NCBI RefSeq assembly: GCF_022179765.1
Contig: NZ_BPRE01000007.1
Location: 62,001 to 126,000, forward strand
Direction: 5' to 3'
From: Methylorubrum suomiense
GTDB taxonomy: Bacteria; Pseudomonadota; Alphaproteobacteria; Rhizobiales; Beijerinckiaceae
Length of the DNA stretch: 64,000 nucleotides
The notes beneath the pieces were generated by a model. The model worked only from the letters and a program-made list of their open reading frames with translations. It was not told where the DNA came from and made no database searches. Made by a program: the position numbers and the translations under genes. Positions 63,533 through 64,000 of this stretch are shown piece after piece (position 1 is the stretch's first letter; the number at the start of each line of letters is the position of its first letter).

Positions 63533-64000
63533 CGTCGCCTCGCGAATTCGCTCTCGTTATGAACGAAGCGAATTCGAAAGTAATCCTGCAAATCGGCACG
63601 TTTGTTTTCAACATCGAGTGCCAATCGCCGGTGTCCGGCTGCCTAAGAGATGCGAAATTGTGCCGACTCTCAGATAATAAAATTCAATTCGTTCTCTATT
63701 GTCCACAACGATGCGATCGCAATGCCTGCAGCCATCCGCGCCTCTGCGGTGGCCTTCCGTGCCGCTGGGTCGGATGCATGTGATGCGGTGGCATGCTCAA
63801 ACCTTATGAGCGTGCGCAGTAACTTGGATGACTGTCTTTCTTTTGCATGCCCTAACGGAAGGACAGCTCCGGCGCCGCGAGGAAGCCCTGCCGAAGAAGA
63901 GCGTCGCCGAGGCGCTCATCCGGTCCGAAGTTGTGAGCTACGAGGGAGCTGACCCTGACCCACCAAACTGATCCGCGCTGAGCGCAAGTTTTTCGGGCAT
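63533..64000. other. Right-end stretch without a supported gene
   Basis: The 468 bases hold only short frames. Around 63840-63960 a + strand frame reads Arg/Glu/Ala-rich ('LTEGQLRRREEALPKKSVAEALIRSE') without a start. It could be a mobile-element scrap, but I could not match it to a family. Confidence 0.4.

Noticed and set aside
63840..63970. Arg/Glu-rich frame at the right end as a transposase tail
   Set aside because: It has no start codon and I could not align it to a transposase family with any confidence.

Overview
The window reads as chromosomal DNA of a GC-rich alphaproteobacterium, most likely a Methylobacterium/Methylorubrum-type member of the Methylobacteriaceae. Supporting signs are a circularly permuted two-piece tmRNA next to an alpha-type SspB gene, MucR/Ros-like regulators, a candidate suhB/alpha-r8 small RNA, a DUF3309 miniprotein and the thyA-folA-hflK-hflC-degP order. 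The genus is inferred from gene content and style, not from a marker gene.

Layout. Positions 1-1.4 kb (minus) hold a chemotaxis pair (cheR fragment, cheW) and a MucR-like regulator. 1.6-7.0 kb (minus) holds an RND efflux pump with its adaptor, sspB, and the permuted ssrA gene, so the tag-making RNA and the tag-delivery adaptor lie in tandem. 7.1-16.8 kb is housekeeping: a CPBP protease, thyA-folA, hflK-hflC, a Do-like periplasmic protease, a membrane protein, serB, miaA and a 3-hydroxyisobutyrate-dehydrogenase-like enzyme. 17.1-19.2 kb carries an overlapping GSCFA-WcbI gene pair linked to surface polysaccharide. 19.2-25.9 kb has moaA, a DUF971 gene, a DUF2171 gene, an L,D-transpeptidase and the nadA-nadB-nadC operon with two operator-like palindromes. 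26.2-35.8 kb has a soluble chemoreceptor flanked by related palindromic repeats, small EthD/ABM-type genes, NDH-2, a zeta GST, aconitase and ccmA-ccmB.

35.8-52.2 kb is accessory in character, with uneven base composition and AT-rich stretches. It holds small exported CxxC proteins, the candidate sRNA, a cobalamin riboswitch driving a TonB-dependent receptor, an unpaired Wzm/KpsM-type permease, DUF3309, a complete FecI-FecR-FecA-type surface signalling cassette, a second MucR-like gene, a secreted Hint-domain protein and an IS3-family remnant. 52.3-54.2 kb is a large secreted alpha/beta hydrolase. 54.4-61.7 kb is a complete D-erythronate/L-threonate catabolic locus (otnC, LacI regulator, MFS transporter, ltnD, otnI, otnK, denD) organised around a divergent promoter with two LacI-type palindromes. 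The right end has a small ORF, a FemAB-like transferase and non-coding DNA.

Themes. Protein quality control: tmRNA, SspB, HflKC and DegP. TonB-linked nutrient uptake: a riboswitch-controlled receptor and a Fec-type receptor. Acid-sugar use: four-carbon acids converted to dihydroxyacetone phosphate. I found no tRNA, rRNA or CRISPR array.
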